The notes under the pieces: model-generated | Database searches by the model: none | What the model was told of the DNA's origin: nothing | The model's input: the letters and a program-made list of their open reading frames with translations, nothing else | Source: Yamagishiella unicocca | Lineage: Eukaryota > Chlorophyta > Chlorophyceae > Chlamydomonadales > Volvocaceae | NCBI GenBank assembly: GCA_003116995.1 | Contig: BDSL01000102.1 | Span: forward strand, 248,001 to 312,000 | Direction: 5' to 3' | DNA: 64,000 nt | Shown: piece after piece, positions 24,908-36,200 of the stretch | Layout of the letters: each line of letters starts with the position of its first letter | Position numbering within the stretch: position 1 is the stretch's first letter | Made by a program: the position numbers and the translations under genes

Positions 24908-25297
24908 GGGGTGAGGGGTGAGGGTGCTAGGGCGTGGGGAGGGTGGGTGCCTGGAAGGGACGGAGGAGTACGACGGCTTGGCAGGGCTAGGGCGCGGGCG
25001 CGGGGGAGGGTGAGGGGGAAGCTGCGGGTGCTGCAGACCTACGGCTTTCTATTAGGAGCAGCTGCCAAGCAGGGTTTTGGGGTGAAAGATAGGAGCGAGC
25101 CGCGTTGGTCCCTTGAAGAGGGTGTCATGTCGCGGATGTCAGCCAGGGGCAGCTGGCCGCAGAGGTAGACGCGGAGTGTGCGGTGCTCGGGAGCAACCGG
25201 CATGGTGTGCGAGCTGGCGGCAGGAGGCAGGTGCTAGCGGCGCCGCAACTTTCTTGCTGTACCAACGGTTTTGAGGACGGTTAGTATATTTCCGTAC

Positions 25298-25302
25298 TGT
25301 AA
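25298..25302 (+). terminator. TGTAA polyadenylation signal
   Basis: TGTAA 390 nt after the stop of the plastid membrane protein gene. Confidence 0.45.
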
Positions 25303-25423
25303 CTGCAGCCGTACCCTCATGCCACCCTCATACCGTTGCTCACCAAGCGGTGGGTCCAGTCAAGGTTCGCTGCTCGCTGGGAAGCCAGGGCTCTCCCAAG
25401 CTAGGGTCCTCCCAGACAGCAGT

Positions 25424-25516
25424 GTGAGCTGTCCCGTTAACACCAAGTGAATTTGCAGACCGTTATAGCATGAGCTGTCACGTTAACACCAAGTGAATTT
25501 GCAGGCCGTTATAGCT
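25424..25516. repeat. Tandem duplication of about 46 bp
   Basis: Two adjacent copies containing GTTAACACCAAGTGAATTTG, differing at a few bases, in intergenic DNA. Confidence 0.9.
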
Positions 25517-26261
25517 CGGGCTTCAAACAGCGTCCCCATGTCGTGGGCTCTGGTTGTGGGGGCTTGCTACAGCATCATAATGTGCACAGCATTATCAAAT
25601 GCATCTCCGCCAGCCCTTCGTCCAGGTTCGCCGCGCCGCCCGCCCGCAGCCTCGAGCCCGCAACCTCGTACTGCACATCCTACCCGTGTCCAACCAGCCC
25701 GTAACCCAACCCGTGTCCAATCGCATCCCCGCTGCAGCGGACTCGACACCCATGTCACAGCTAAACATGTAACCCTGAACCCCAGACGCTCCCCACTGTT
25801 GTCTTATGGCTGTGTGTGCTGCTCGCGCGGGCGCCTCGGGGGAACTTAGTAAGCTCCCTCAGGACTGAGATACGACGATCGTGAGTCAGGGAGTGCTCCG
25901 TTGCTAATGGGATCATCTGTGTGTTGTCGTGACGGAGTGTTTGGTCTGAATTACACTCTCAAGGGCTGCTTAGAGAGCCAAAAGAAAGCCCGAGCCGCCT
26001 TCCAGCGCTCCTTAAGACCCCGCCAAAAGGGGTGCTTGCCGTACATCCTCAAGATGCGGTCCTAAATAAATGCGCTCCAACGAAGATGCTCCGAGCAGGA
26101 GCGATCCATCCTCGATGGCTAGGCACAGAAACGGCCTGCCATGACACAAATATGACACAAATACTACGTTAACGCTCGCTGGCGCGTCGCCCTCAGTCCG
26201 CGCTTCCATCGGCGGTCGCTGACATAGCTATCAGGCACCGCCAGGCACGCAACCAGGGACC

Positions 26262-26463
26262 AAGTCCGCACCAGGATTCAGGATCCAGTCCGTACCAGAA
26301 CTCGGATCCAGTCCTGCACCAGGACTCAGATCCAGTCCGCACCAGGACTCGGATCCAGTCCGCACCAGGACTCAGGATCCAGTCCGCCCCAGGACTCAGG
26401 ATCCAGTCCGCACCAGGACTCGGATCCAGTCCGCACCAGGACCCAGGATCCAGTCCAGCAGGG
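26262..26463. repeat. 23-25-bp minisatellite, about eight copies
   Basis: Imperfect tandem units of GGATCCAGTCCGCACCAGGA plus CTC/CTCA, so BamHI sites recur. The overlapping minus-strand frame is a repeat artefact. Confidence 0.93.
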
Positions 26464-28589
26464 CGAGGTGGGGCGCAATGGGCACCCCAGCACAGCCCAT
26501 GGCCCAACCATCATGACGCTCTCCTAGACACCAGCGCTCACCGCCGGTTGCACGACCCGGGCCTTCAGTTGCTGGTTGGGTGTCGCTCTGAAGGTGGAGC
26601 AAGCGCCTCCAGGCACCATCGGATTCACCCCCCCTGGACCCGAGTGATCCGGGACGTCGCAATCAGCAACATCGCGGCAAACCAACACCGTTCATCACAG
26701 TTACTTGCTTAGTTTAGTAACATGCTCCTGCATAATGGATCGACATTTTGCGGCGCACGCCCAACAGGATCCTCGACTTCTGAAAATTTAACCAACGCTT
26801 CGTAACGCTAACACAGGGTTAGACGAATGTACGCACGATAAGGACAACACAGTGTACTTGTATTCTCGATGGCATAAGATATGGAAAGAGGCGAAGCATA
26901 CGATCTGATTGCACCAGCTCCCTACTCTGAAGAGCGGCCGCAGTCGGCCCTGCTTACGGAAGCCCTAATCACCATGCGTATCAGAAGGGTGGCGTTCCAG
27001 CGACCCAAATTATTTTTCAACGCCCCCCCCCACCCGCGAGCTACGAGGCAAAGCGGACGTCAAGGACGCCCCGAAGCGGCCAAAACCGGGAGACGGACGC
27101 CACGACCAAAGCTTGAGCAAATAAGCATGTCGCGCAAGCTGCATGGCCCCACAATATCGAAGACAGGTCCTAATTAAAGCAAGGGTGGTCGCAACCGCTG
27201 GGCTGCTACGTACGACTATATAACCCATCGATGTGCTCTGCTCGACCGCCAAAGAAAGGGCCACCAAATGCCTCGGCATGAGGGGTCAGGGGAGGGGGGC
27301 CCGGCTCACCCGCCGTGCTGTATGCTGTGTCGCAGCCAGAAACGGAGCCGGTACTCCCGATATCCGATTCGATCCCGAGCACTCCCCGCCGTTCCGCCGC
27401 TGGTGCTTGGCGGCGTCCTGCCACACTGCGGTTGCCGACAAGCTACCCGCTGGGTGCCGCTGCCCGTACATACACTGCGGGTGGCCTGCCAACGCTGCGC
27501 ACCACGTCACCTCCCACCCTGCCTTCCTCATCCACTGATTCCCAAGCAATGCGCGGGCATCTAGCTGTTTCCAGCCGAAGCGCTTGCACAACTCAACACG
27601 ACGAGGCTTGCGGGCGTGAACCAGCCTTCCCCCTCCCAATGCCAGGACGGCCCTCGCCTGCACAGCGACAAAAGATATGAATCTATGCTCGACTATTTAT
27701 CAGCACACCCCCACGCACCCCCACAAACACAGCATTCTTTCGAAATAATCGCGTTGACAGTTCTTCATGATGCGATGACAAATGCGCCTTGATGAAAGCT
27801 GCTGCGTTCGCGCTTCCCCTTAACAAGTGATCATCGAGCCCCTGCGGTGCCGCACGCATTACTACCTGTATGCTCCGTGTAACCATCCAGGCCTGCGAGA
27901 AGGCCCCTGTTTACTCGCCAATGCTGCTGATAATGGCATCCGTTGCAAGCCAGCACACAGCGCACAGCTTGGAACCATAACCATAACACTTTATCTACGC
28001 ACGCTCACTTCGCAATTCGACACCATCGAAACGCACCCCAAAACCCTAGACCTGCGCAACGCCACATTTCATCTCACCTCTCTCCTCCCCGTCACCGCTC
28101 TCTTCCTGCCAGCAGGTCCCCAACAGCACATCCGCTGCCGCCCCAGCCAGTATCCCCTAACGCTCACTGCAGGTTGACATTTACGTTAGGCTGGAACCCG
28201 AAGACGTTCATCTCAGGACACCCCTCCCTCCCTGCCTGCCTTCCAAGAGACAGGCAGCGGCACCACCCCGCGCACGCGCAAGCAAGTTCAGCCGCTGGCG
28301 CGGTGGCGCCTCCCTGCCTAGCTGGCCGACAGGTTCCCACCACAGTGTCTGTCCTCCGTGGCTCGGCTCGGCTGCTGTCGGCTGTAACCTTCCCGTCAAC
28401 GAGCCACGTCCCCACGCAGCACATCGTCCTGGGGGGCCGGGCGGGGAGGGGCGAGCGCATCAGGCGGGGCCGCCGAGCAGGGCCTCCGCACTAGCAGGGC
28501 CTCCGGGTTGTGTTTAGGCGGGGTACGAGGGCGGGGCCGCCTGGGCTGTCAGTGGGTCACGTGACGTGTCGCGCATTGACGCCGTACAA

Positions 28590-29718
28590 TCACCGCTCCT
28601 CCTGGACCGGGGCCCAGTCGCTGGTCTGCCCCTGGGCCGCCTCCAACGCAATCCCCTTCCCCCCGGACTGCACACTAGGCCTCACCCTTGCCCCGCTCTA
28701 AGGGGCTACGGCGGCTGAGTGACACATGTCGCGGCATCGCCTCCCGTTCAGGGATGCAGGCACGGTGATTGCTGAGGTGATTGCTGAGGACCGCCGTAAG
28801 CCAGCCCCCCAGCGCAACTCGTGACCTCTGAAGGGGCCCAGGCACGAGTGCGTGCCCCCAGGTGCCGTTGCCATGTTGCCCATTATTGGCGTAGCTCAAG
28901 AGCACCAATAATACTCAGTCCATTTTACGGTCTGACAAGTTCCCGCCGTACGGGGGATTCCGGAGCCCTTTCCTCCCCCGGCCTCGCGCTCCCGGGGCAA
29001 CTTGGCTTTATCGCGAGCCGCCCGACGAGCCTCCCGCATTCAGAGTACGATAAGCAAGTTCTCACCAGGTCGTAGCCGTAGGATTTGAGCAGTTGGTCGG
29101 CGCGGTCGGGCCGCATTCGACCATCGCTCAACGCCTGGTCAATATGGCCCAGCATTTCAGAGTGTACGTTCGCTGGTTGGACTGGTTCACCCCACGCACG
29201 GCTGTCGTCATCGTCCACAGCAAAGGGAAACTCGCAACCTGAACTGAAGGCCGTGACTGTGAGGTTGAGGTTTTCGACGCTTGAGGGCTGAAAAAAAGGA
29301 ACGGGTGCAATGCCCTCGGCTGGCGCCCTATAACTTGTCGTGAGGGTTTTAGGGTGGCGCACGGCCACGCAATTGCTAGGACGGCGAGCTACAGGCGACG
29401 CTTCATGGTGCAAGTGTGCCTGTGGCTTGCTCACCGGCCGAAACGAGGCCTGTAGACGCGGAATGGGGAAGTCGTTGCGAATGAGGGTTGAAGCAGAAGG
29501 CAGGCAATGCGCAAGAGCCTATAAAGCGGCAAGCTTACTGTTGCAGCCAACGCTCCTCGGCCCCTGTGAGCGATGTTCGCAGGAGCTGCCAGGTGCTTTG
29601 TGCGAAGAAATTCTGTCGTCAATATGAAAGAGGCCCCGATGGTAAACAAGGCTATGAGCAAAATGCAAGCGGCCAATACAACCGTAAGGGTATGAGTCTC
29701 AGCCAAGTCCATTGTCAC
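28590..29718 (-). CDS. Single-pass membrane protein, divergent paralog 1 (203 aa)
   Basis: Three exons with phase-0 introns: 29718-29539, 29419-29066 and 28667-28590. Exon 1 gives MTMDLAETHTLTVVLAAC and a hydrophobic segment running through LIALFTIGASFIL, so one N-terminal membrane anchor is expected. Exon 2 is a polar, low-complexity linker ending in the conserved block EMLGHIDQALSDGRMRPDRA followed by DQLLKSYGYDL, which stops exactly at the donor. Exon 3 encodes a 25-residue tail ending WAPVQEER. The same order, intron phases and conserved block occur in the plus-strand gene 213 bp away. No known family is recognised and no function is proposed. Confidence 0.68.
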
Positions 29719-29931
29719 TGTACAAAACTATTTGTACCGTCGCATCGGTACAAGCTATTGAAGCGAACATGATGGCCGCAGTGTTGAAACCGTATTCGTC
29801 AGGAATATTCCGTACAAGTACCTGATTGCATGTACGTTGCGTGAACTGCTCCCACAGTCGATACAACAACCATGTGGATGTTTGCTTAAAAGCGTGCAGC
29901 TTGCATTATATATTTTTCAGGGAATGATACC
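29719..29931. promoter_or_regulatory. Shared 213-bp region between divergent membrane-protein paralogs
   Basis: Contains GTAC-rich short motifs (TTTGTACCG, CGGTACAAG, CCGTACAAG) and TATATATTTTTCAG at 29906-29920 just before the plus-strand ATG. The last could be a TATA box or the 3' end of a 5'-UTR intron. Confidence 0.5.
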
Positions 29932-31157
29932 ATGGATGAAGATGATGTAGAAGCGAGTTTATGGTTGAAGGCAGGGCTCGTCTCTGTAGGCGTGTGCGCA
30001 TGCGTAATGACAGTCTTACTTATAGCAAAATTTCAGCGCATCCAAAAGCAAGCCGCCTCAGTCGCGGAGCGGACGCTCCAAGGGGCAACAGTTGACACAG
30101 TGAGTGCGCATGCAAACGCATCAGACAAGTCGCTTCGTTTGCGGTTTGGAGGAAACGAAGCTCCTCTATTTTGTCGTCATCAGCATACCCTGTCGGGCCA
30201 CTTTCCGCAGGCAAACACCACGCAATATCGGCCTCTCAGCCACGCTAACTCGCGTTTACCTCAAGAGTACCATAGCTCCAGATCAGGAACCGCTGTTGGT
30301 AGTCCTGGAACAAGCTCAGCGGGCTCGCCCCTACACGGAAGTCTGGGAGAACGAAATGCCACCGTGATGCCGCTTGACGATGAAATGCTGGTCAGGATTG
30401 AGCGTGCGTTGAGCAATGGCCGGATTCAGCCTGATGGGGCCACCAAGCTACTGAAGGCATATGGCCTAAACCTGGTAAGCGGGTGGAGTGCTTGGGACGA
30501 GGCTGCGTTCGGTGGTCAGTGTTTGTATACGCGCCGTGAGCATATGGAAGCCAGGGAAAGCCTTACAAACAGGGGGCCAGAGCCCCAAGGCTGGGCGAGT
30601 ATTAGGGTTTGCGGTTGCGGTAGGTCAATGCTCCCCTATCAAAGCTCCCCTGTCCAAGCTCCCCTTGGATGATCAGGAGAGCGTACCATGCACTGCATGT
30701 CATATCATGCGCACAGCTTCCGGAGTCCGCCCGCGCTGGATGAAGGCAAGATCCCCTCCGCTGCCCCCGTCCTGTCCTGTCCTGTCATGCGCCCGTTAGC
30801 GGGCCAAGCTGTTAGGAAACAGCGGGTCCTTTGAACAACCACAACAGCTAGCCCCGGAGGGGAAAGGTTACGACCAGCAACGGCTGAGCCTACACGTGGT
30901 TTTCAGTGTCCTGCGGCGTCATTCGCATAGCATCATAATCATGATTTAGCATGCTACGTTATTTTTAGTTGATTGTAAATGTACATAGCTGTACTACGAT
31001 TGATCCCACGCGTAACTTCCGCCCACAGCCACTCTGCTCAGATGCCTTGTTCCCAACGTGCAGCGCCGAATCATCCCAACCCACTCCGCAGGAGCTGCTT
31101 CTGGGCGAAAAGGTTGCCGTTGCCGGCAGCAGGGAAACCTGCGATCCAGCGCGCTAG
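29932..31157 (+). CDS. Single-pass membrane protein, divergent paralog 2 (186 aa)
   Basis: Three exons with phase-0 introns: 29932-30099, 30211-30474 and 31029-31157. The ATG lies in a good context (ACCATGG). After an acidic N-terminus (MDEDDVEASLW) comes one hydrophobic helix (VSVGVCACVMTVLLI) and a basic stop-transfer stretch (KFQRIQKQ). Exon 2 is Ser/Gly-rich and ends in the conserved block DEMLVRIERALSNGRIQPDG plus TKLLKAYGLNL, directly at a GTAAGC donor. The 42-residue tail ends ETCDPAR. A TGTAA lies at 31246. The homology to the minus-strand neighbour covers layout, intron phase and about 33 residues of the conserved block. Function unknown. Confidence 0.7.
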
Positions 31158-31245
31158 TAATGTGCAGCATGGGATTTCCGGTGGGGCTCCACAGCACAGA
31201 GGCTGGCGGGGAAGGCACGCGTGGCGTGAGTGTATGTGTTTGTTA

Positions 31246-31250
31246 TGTAA
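31246..31250 (+). terminator. TGTAA polyadenylation signal of paralog 2
   Basis: TGTAA 89 nt after the stop codon. Confidence 0.5.
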
Positions 31251-33224
31251 GAGTGCTGCCCCGGGAAGGGCGCACCAGTTGTATGTATTATCGTGTTTCG
31301 CCGGAGCGTCGCAAGCCCGGAATGTCGCGGGTCTTGTCTAATGGGAAGTGGCGCGTGTAAGTGTGTTGGCGCGAATAAAAAGAGGTTATTTCCTCGTGCG
31401 TGGTTGCTTTGAACCGCAGAGTAAAATTATCATCATTAATGTGGGTGTCCATTGCAAGTTCTTCGTGTTGCAGCGAACGCTCATGCGGTCCTCTTCCTCA
31501 ATTGCAGCGGCGAAAAGGAGTAGTGGTGCATGAACGTCTTGGCGGCGGTGGGTGCCGCCACCACGTCATTGCCGCCCTGTTGGTCCCTCCAAGTAGGTGA
31601 CGGTGTTACGTGGTGCGGCTGTGGGGCATCTTAGGGTAGCCAGGCGATTGCGGTAGTAACAAAAATATGTTCCGCCATCTGCAACGATGATTAGGTGACG
31701 TTCTGCATTCCATCTTGGGCGTGGTTCCACTGACCGGGCGAAGGCGAGGCCTGCCATCGCTGCTATTTTTCAGCATATGCGCGGACGCTGGAGTGTCCTG
31801 CTAAAGCATGATGGGTTAACAAAGTGCGCGTCCGATGCGATCCTAAAGGAGGGTACCGTAATGGTCACATGGGTGTGGGAGCTGGCCCGACCTGGGCCGC
31901 CGAAGATTTGGCAGATGGCTGCGGCGCTGTGGTTAATGAGGCTGATGGCGGGCGGCAGCAACTCCAGTAAGGGGCTTGCGGTTGTGGACCGTTCCTTCCA
32001 CGAGGCAGCGCTTGCAGGGCGTGGCAGCAGGGGCCCAGACGTGCAAAAGGCCGGGAGCCCGAAAGGGTGACCCCATGACGGCACTGCTGTTTCCGCACCG
32101 GGCTGGTCGAGCGCGCCGGCCTGGCATTACCTAGTCATGGCAAACATGTGCAATTACTGCCGTCGAAGTGGGCGAACTGTTAGAGGTTGAGAGGCTAGCC
32201 CGGCGGCATATCAAGGCGTCGCGATGCGTGCGATGTAGGAGGCGGTGCCTTGGAGGGGCCACATGGCTTCGTTCGGCTGGCTGGGCTCGTCCCAGGGCCT
32301 CCCGGCTCGTAGGTGCGGCTTTTCAGTGCTATCTTTCTTTTCCTCGGAGGCCGTTCCGTGCTTCCGTCCCTAGCTGATGCCTCAAGCTGATCCGCGCGAC
32401 CCAACGAGCGTGGAGCAAGCTTCAAGGGGGGGCCCACCTCGTGTATGTGCTGAAGGGCGTCGCCCCTCCCTGGTGTACTTTCTGCATCGCTGATCGATGG
32501 GGCTGGAAGCTGGCGGGTGTCGTCGGTGTGGGTGTGCTGCAGCTTGAGATTGAAGCCTAGTTGAGAGATGAGTGCTGGGGGTCTGACGCGACGCGACAGC
32601 GGCTTGGTCGCCTCGACCATCCAAGAGCAGTTACGCGCCAACGTCAGGCTGTGACAACGAGTTTGCAGGTAACCCTGATGCAAGGATGGTTGCGTTGAGG
32701 GGCGATCAGGCAACCATGACAGCCGATGGTGCTGGTTGAACTTCCGCCTTGGTGGGGAAGGGGCCGGCTTAAAGCCCGGCTTTGCTGCTGTAGCGCGGCA
32801 GGCCTTGCAAGCAGCAGACGCGACTTTGCGGGGCACACATGCAGTGTCACTTTATAACGGTACCATCCTCTGCAGTGTCACTTCATAACGGTACCATCCT
32901 CCAGCTGCCGGGTGTGAAAGGCGGCGGCGCCCGAACGCTGTGGTGCTGACGAACTGCTTTTGAGTAAATTGACACCCCTGACTTCTCCCTCTGAATGCGG
33001 CAGTCGCCAGCGCCAAGGGCAATTTCACCCTAGACAAAACACCTCGCTGACACTCGGGCCTGCCGGAAGCCCCACGGGTGAGTGGCGCCACAACTTGACC
33101 AAACACCCATTGAAGTTACCTCCATAACTACAGCCAGAACGTCCCGCCACCTGATATGTACATTCTCCACCCGCCACCCGCCATCCAGTGGCCGTGAGAG
33201 AGGGCCACATTGGCGTTGCAACCG
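31251..33224. other. Intergenic, convergent 3' ends of paralog 2 and PIBF1
   Basis: No gene with solid support. A 213-codon minus-strand frame (32836-32195) starts with a basic, transit-like leader but shows no known family and no consistent codon pattern. A tandem duplication lies at about 32845-32902. Confidence 0.45.
32845..32902. repeat. 31-bp tandem duplication
   Basis: Two adjacent copies containing ATAACGGTACCATCCTC, differing by one base (TTTATAACGG against TTCATAACGG). Confidence 0.9.
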
Positions 33225-36200
33225 CTACCGGCGCTGCGGCTGCTGCTGCAGCAGCGGCGACGGCAGTGGTGGCGCCGGTGGCAGCCCTCCCTCCCCGATG
33301 ATTGTCGTGCTGCTGAAAGGGTGCGCCGGCTTCCGCGCGGCCGCCGCCATGGCTGCCGCCTGCTGCACCTGCGGAGCAGGTAGGACAGGAGCACTGGAGG
33401 GTCACTGCTGACTCGGCTGCCACGTGTACGATGGCGTATGCCGGGATGGATCACGATGTGAATTGCGAAGACGACGAGGACGCTTCCGAGGCCCCACGAC
33501 GCTTCATATGCGGCTGGGCGTCGTCCCTCACCCCAGCCGTGCGGTGTGCCTGCCCTCCCTCTTCCTCGAAACTCCACCCACCTGCGGTAGGCCCCCCGCC
33601 AGCGCCTTGACCACCACCGCCTTCATGCCCTCCAGCGCCTGCCGCTGTGCCAGCAGACCGTCCAGGTCACCCCGCAGTGCGTCTCGTTCCGCCTGCGAGC
33701 CAAGGCAGGCCAGGTATGGAAGGCGACTCCGCAGCGTCAAGGGCGGAGCGGAGCGGTCCATTGGCGCCAGGAGGGGGCTGCGGCTTGCTGCCGGCATGAA
33801 TCTTGCGCGCAGGGCTGCAACTCGTACCGTTGTACGCGTCCAGTGAAGGTGCTTGCTACTGCTACTTCTCCAGCAGCCGGGCAACGTCAGTTGCCTTCCA
33901 CCACCCACGCGTGAAATCCACGTGCGGTCACCAATACATCGTAACTAGGGCGCGAACTTCCCCACCTCCCACGTACCGCCAGCGCCTCCGCCTCGTGACT
34001 GCGCGCCGTGAGGGCCACCTGCGGGTGACCGGTGTGCGAAGAAGCGGAGGACGGGGAGGGGCGCCTTCACTGCGGCGTCACGGAAGCCAGGCAGGGTGCG
34101 CAGGCGAGCGCCTGTGCAGCTCAGCCCGGGCTCCAAGTGCCGTGCTGAAGGCGCATAGCGAGCCCCACAACCGCCCACAACTACGTGCTTTGGGGTGGCG
34201 GCCCCTTCTGAGATCCGGTCGTGCTGGCAGCCGCACCTGCAGCGCCGCCATCTTCGTCTCCGCTTGCGACGCGCGCAGCTTGACCGCCTCCAGCTCCTAC
34301 GTGATTGCAACATGGAGGTTCGGGGCTGGACACTGGAGCGCAGATCGGCCGCAAGAGTGGGTGAGTCGCGCGCATCGCAGAGCGGCCTCGACATTGGGGG
34401 CGGTGGCTGGCTTGGTGGAGCCGGGTGTGTGCGGATTGAACACTCGTGTACTACGCACCAGCGCACCGAGCCTGTCCCGAAAAGCATGCGAGCAGCATTC
34501 TGCACCCAAACGCCCTACCACTCCACCTCCAGCAAGGCTTTAAGCCTCACATACCTCCAGCAAGAAGGCGTGCGGCTGCGATGCGAGCCGGAGGCTGTCA
34601 TGCGCCGACGCCAGGCGGCCGCTGAGGTGCTCCACCTCACGGGCCAGGGCGTCTCGCTCCTGCAACAGGATCAAAGTCCGGCATCAAAGATCAGGATCAA
34701 GATCCGGCACCAAAGATCAGGATCAAGGCCAGGCATCAAGGATCAGGATCAGCGTCATGCGCATGCGACCGGCAGTACCGACTCAAACGGAGCAAGAGGT
34801 CAATCGGCGGAGTGGAGTGCGGCTGCTGGGAAACCAAGGGGCAGCCGCGTGGGGATAACGTCCGGAGCCCCCCGACCTACCTGCTTCAGCAGCACCAAGT
34901 CAATCTGCAAGTGTAAGGGAACCGAACATGTGGAAGCGAAGCCGTCAGGACAGGTCGCACCTCGACCAGCTTATTGGACGTAACAGCCCAGCATGGGGGC
35001 ACAGGAGGCACGCTGCCGCCCCATGCCTAGCACGAGCGAAGGCCCGACCGCACACGACTTCCTGAGCAGGGCAGCCCGGCATGTGGCGAAAGCACCGGCC
35101 CCCTCCCATCCAGCACTCGCCTGCAACCTCGTGGGCGCAGCGCTGGTGGCGCCCTCTGCGGCTGCCGTTGCACCATCTGCCTTTGCGTAGGCCCCTGACG
35201 CCACCACTTCGGCCGCTGCTGTTAGCGCCTTGTTGAGGTGCGAATTGTGGTCCACCTAGCAAGGAAAGGAAGGGAGTCAGGTGTCGATACAAACGCCGCT
35301 CCGTGACAGTCAGTTGCCCGCCGCACCCTGTGTCCTAACACCGCCCGCGAGTGGCGAGTGACCTCCTCACCTCAAGTGACCGGTACTTGTCCATCAGCAC
35401 GCCCAGCTTATCCTGAAGCAGCTCGTTCTGCATGGGGAGATCAGCCCGTCGAGTGGATGATGGCTGGTGGGTGTAAAAAGGCTACAAGGACAGGGACGGG
35501 GGGTTGTGCGGCAGCGCTGGTCGCTCATGCCGGCGGACACCCACCTGCCAGGTGGTCATCCCTCACCCCTCCCGCAACGTGACGAACACGCCTATCCAAC
35601 GCTGCCCCAATCAGTGCGGAACCCGGCCTCCCGCCCCTCCCCCTCCCCCGCTGCGTGAGGTCCACCTGCATGCCGGTTCGGCCGACCAGCTGCTCCTTCT
35701 CCGCCACCACCACCTGGCGACGTGAGAGGCACAGGGTTGGGCACGTGCGTGTGAGGAGCATGCGAGGGGAGTCGAAAGGAGCGGCACGGCGTCACCTGGA
35801 CCGGTATGCCAGCCAGCAACGAGCCTCACGACAGGCAGCCCTTGCGGCACCCACCTTAAAGTGGCTCAGCTCGAAGGACCGCTGCTTCAACTCGGTCTGT
35901 AGCGCCACAACCTGTCAGGAGTACGGCAATTGGAGGACGAGGCACCCTGGCGTTTGGATTCGCGGTATCACTCAGGTGCAGATGTGTCGAGCGATGGCTC
36001 TCTCCCTTGGGTCCTAAGCCCGGTTGTCTACTACTACAGCGCCTCCCACAAGCGGAGCTGGCAGCCTTGATCGCCCCCACGCCCCACTGCTCTCCTGGCT
36101 GTGGCCAGCACATGTCACCAGAAAGTGCAGACAGCCACTCTGCCTCACTCCGCCGCCTCCTGACGTTCTGCCCAGCGTGCAGACCCCCAGCTGCTGCTAC

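Larger units (their letters stand above)
25303..28589. other. Long intergenic region without a supported gene
   Basis: Apart from the two tandem repeats listed, I found no frame with family, splice or signal support. Several frames of 60-125 codons exist (for example minus 27286-27663 and plus 26881-27177), but composition alone could produce them. A possible minus-strand terminal exon at 28164-28207, ending in QPNVNVNLQ, could not be joined to anything. Confidence 0.5.

Noticed and set aside
26196..26507. Frame with DPSPGADWI-type repeats
   Set aside because: Product of the GGATCC minisatellite.
28164..28460. Possible minus-strand exons ending in QPNVNVNLQ
   Set aside because: The last few codons look protein-like and follow a plausible acceptor, but no upstream exon fits in phase.
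32195..32836. 213-codon minus-strand frame
   Set aside because: Length alone is not significant in this GC-rich DNA and no domain or homology pattern is visible.
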